The position numbers and the translations under genes are program-made. A stretch of DNA of 64,000 nucleotides from Dryomyza anilis (lineage: Eukaryota; Arthropoda; Insecta; Diptera; Dryomyzidae): contig OX638130.1 in the NCBI GenBank assembly GCA_951804985.1, positions 102,173,700-102,237,699 of the forward strand, in the 5' to 3' direction. Positions 62,168-64,000 of the stretch are shown here, piece after piece (position 1 is the stretch's first letter; the number at the start of each line of letters is the position of its first letter). Below the pieces are notes generated by a model. It was not told the origin of the DNA. It saw nothing but the letters and a program-made list of their open reading frames with translations, and searched no databases.

Positions 62168-64000
62168 GGTTCATGCAAAAAGTAAGATCGTGAACCAATC
62201 TATGGAATATACCCTTTTTAAAAATATTTTTCAAGAAATTAAATTTATCTCATACCATTTTAAAGCCGGCATAGAACCTAAGGAACCTAAGATATTTCTG
62301 AATTTTGTTTAACAGTTTTGGATTTTAAAATTAAATAATTTTATACGACTGTTCATTACGATTTCTTAAATGGAGATACCATTCCTGTATATAAGATTTT
62401 TAAATAAGCAATAAACAATGCATACAATTAATTTAACAAGAGTTTTTTTTTTTGTTTATTATTTGCAAGATCATAATCTGTTTGTTACATATAATAAAAA
62501 TACTTTAAACAAAGTTTTGATTGAACTTTTCACCATTTAATCTAAGTTCTTTATCAACTACCATTACATCGACGTTACAACGTCTTCAGTTGCTTACAAA
62601 AGCCTTTCCATAAAATGAATTACATACTTTCGTTTTTGTTTTCTTTTATGCTTTATTGTCACTACAACTACTACTTGTTGCTACTACTATTTAGTACACT
62701 TTTCACAGACAACGAATCCCTTTATTACGCATTACGCTACAGTTTCGCATTCGTTTCTACCATGTAGTAGTTCGTTGCATCCGCAATTGTTATCGCCATA
62801 AAACTTTTAAGTGAAAAGTTATGTGGCTGGCTGCAAACTGTTAAAGTAGTTAGTGTGTTGTTGCTCACATCAGAGACAACCATAAATTGACAAAATTAAT
62901 TTCTTGGAAAAAGGCATTCGTTTCGGCATAATTTGACATGTAACTATGCTGTTTTTAGCAGTATTCGCTGTCATTTTCTTATTCTATTTTCAACTTTATT
63001 GCTTTTAATTATTATTTTTTTTTTTACAATTCATATATTTGTTTGTGGGGCTTCACAAACGAAGTAACTTTTTATATTAATTTTTTTTTTAATAATTTTG
63101 TGAAATTACAATTAACAAAATCGCATTGTTTAACTGTCACATTTGAGTTTCCTCATGGGAGAACGACATAGGCAACTAATATTTTTAACGTTTCATGTAG
63201 CTAAAAACGTCGCGACGTTTCCAAGTCATCTACTTGAAAACATTTTCTTCGTAAACTGAAGCTACTCAAAATCATAGCTGTATGTCAAACTTAAATTTCT
63301 GATACAGAAATATATGAAATATTCATCATTTATTTACATTTCAAATAAAATCAAACTTTGCAACAGTTTGACTATACGACTAGCATATTGAGTTGCGTGC
63401 CTTAAAAGTTTTAAAATTTCGGTCATGAAAATTTCAATGAAATCTAAACAAATTTCAAACTGTTTTAATTTATTGAAAGCACAGAATTTGTCAGATAATG
63501 TGTTTTTTGTTTTGTTGCTCACATAAATAAGGGAGCCTGGGATAAAGATTGATTTTCCTCAAAAAAGTACATTTGAACAATTTATTCAATTCTTATAAAG
63601 GGTCCATTCCATAGACTGGTTCATGATCTAACTCCATGCATTAACATAATACTATTTATATGCCATTTAATTAATTTTTGGCGGTTTTTCAAAACGGCTT
63701 AATTTCGGATATGTTGAAAAATGTTGGGGTAAAATGGAAAATTTCAAAATGCTTACCGAAATGCTATTTTAGTCTTTCTATTTAATATTTTTTTATTTTT
63801 ATAAAAAAGTCAAATATATTAAGAATAAAAAACATTACAATAAGGTACTAAAAAAGAATGATAATGCAAGAACAAATAAGAAAAATTAACTTTAAATTAA
63901 CAAACATCTCAGTATTGTTATGTTAAGAAAATACGAACAAAATTATTACATTTACTCCTATTCAGAATATTTCTGAGTGGCAATGGACACTGGTGTAGTT
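62168..64000. other. AT-rich sequence to the window edge, no gene
   Basis: 62570-62950 is less AT-rich and non-repetitive. A 62-codon minus frame at 63334-63522 is amphipathic but has no recognisable motif. No mobile element recognised. Confidence 0.3.

Noticed and set aside
63334..63522. 62-codon amphipathic minus-strand ORF near the right edge
   Set aside because: It looks mildly protein-like but no family, splice context or start support could be shown.

Overview
The window is AT-rich eukaryotic DNA, almost certainly from a fly. It carries dipteran mobile-element families: a mariner transposase whose second and third catalytic aspartates are 41 residues apart (the spacing of the rosa-type mariners known from tephritid fruit flies), a Ty3/gypsy element of CsRn1 type, mini-me/DINE-1-like elements with (GTCT)n tracts, Helitron-type elements and a tRNA-derived SINE. 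No intact host gene is visible. Two low-confidence candidate exons are noted (about 15.8-16.0 kb and 52.9-53.2 kb). The window reads as an intergenic region or a very long intron that has filled up with tandem repeats and transposons.

Layout. 1-2.6 kb: a PHD-finger open reading frame of non-LTR retrotransposon type, split by an internally deleted mariner, then repeat remnants. 2.6-11.47 kb: a giant array of the 10-bp unit CATATATTTT that keeps perfect register for about 886 units and shows two kinds of higher-order organisation. 11.47-15.1 kb: a decayed gypsy element on the minus strand that has lost its 5' LTR and the start of gag and is bordered on both sides by the same array. 15.3-20.6 kb: a mini-me/Helitron composite with a 15-bp minisatellite, and a TA-flanked DNA element hosting a palindromic mariner-derived MITE. 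21.9-22.6 and 27.5-29.66 kb: 7-bp arrays, (TACAAAA)n and its reverse complement. 23.6-26.15 kb: old long repeats with a near full-length but broken mariner inside. 32-37 kb: degenerate GTATTTCGTAAA-type arrays with a mini-me copy. 39.8-41.7 kb: TTTATGAAGTATTCAT-type arrays with a solo LTR. 48-49 kb: a TIR element with an internal duplication. 50.85-52 kb: AGTACTTTATTTAAGTACT-type arrays with a SINE. 53.4-53.9 kb: two long hairpins. 54.85-59.4 kb: more mini-me copies and tandem repeats. 60.7-62.2 kb: a Helitron nested in the tail of a second SINE. The rest, to 64 kb, is unremarkable AT-rich sequence.

There is no operon or pathway to describe. The coherent story is the interplay of tandem arrays and transposons: Helitron- and mini-me-type elements carry and disperse microsatellite and minisatellite seeds, and transposons land inside arrays or in each other. 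The nesting order can be read from target-site duplications. No new protein-coding system was found. The strongest unexplained signals are the indel-free 8.9-kb decamer array, the Helitron-borne 15-mer arrays, the head-to-head mariner MITE and the paired hairpins.
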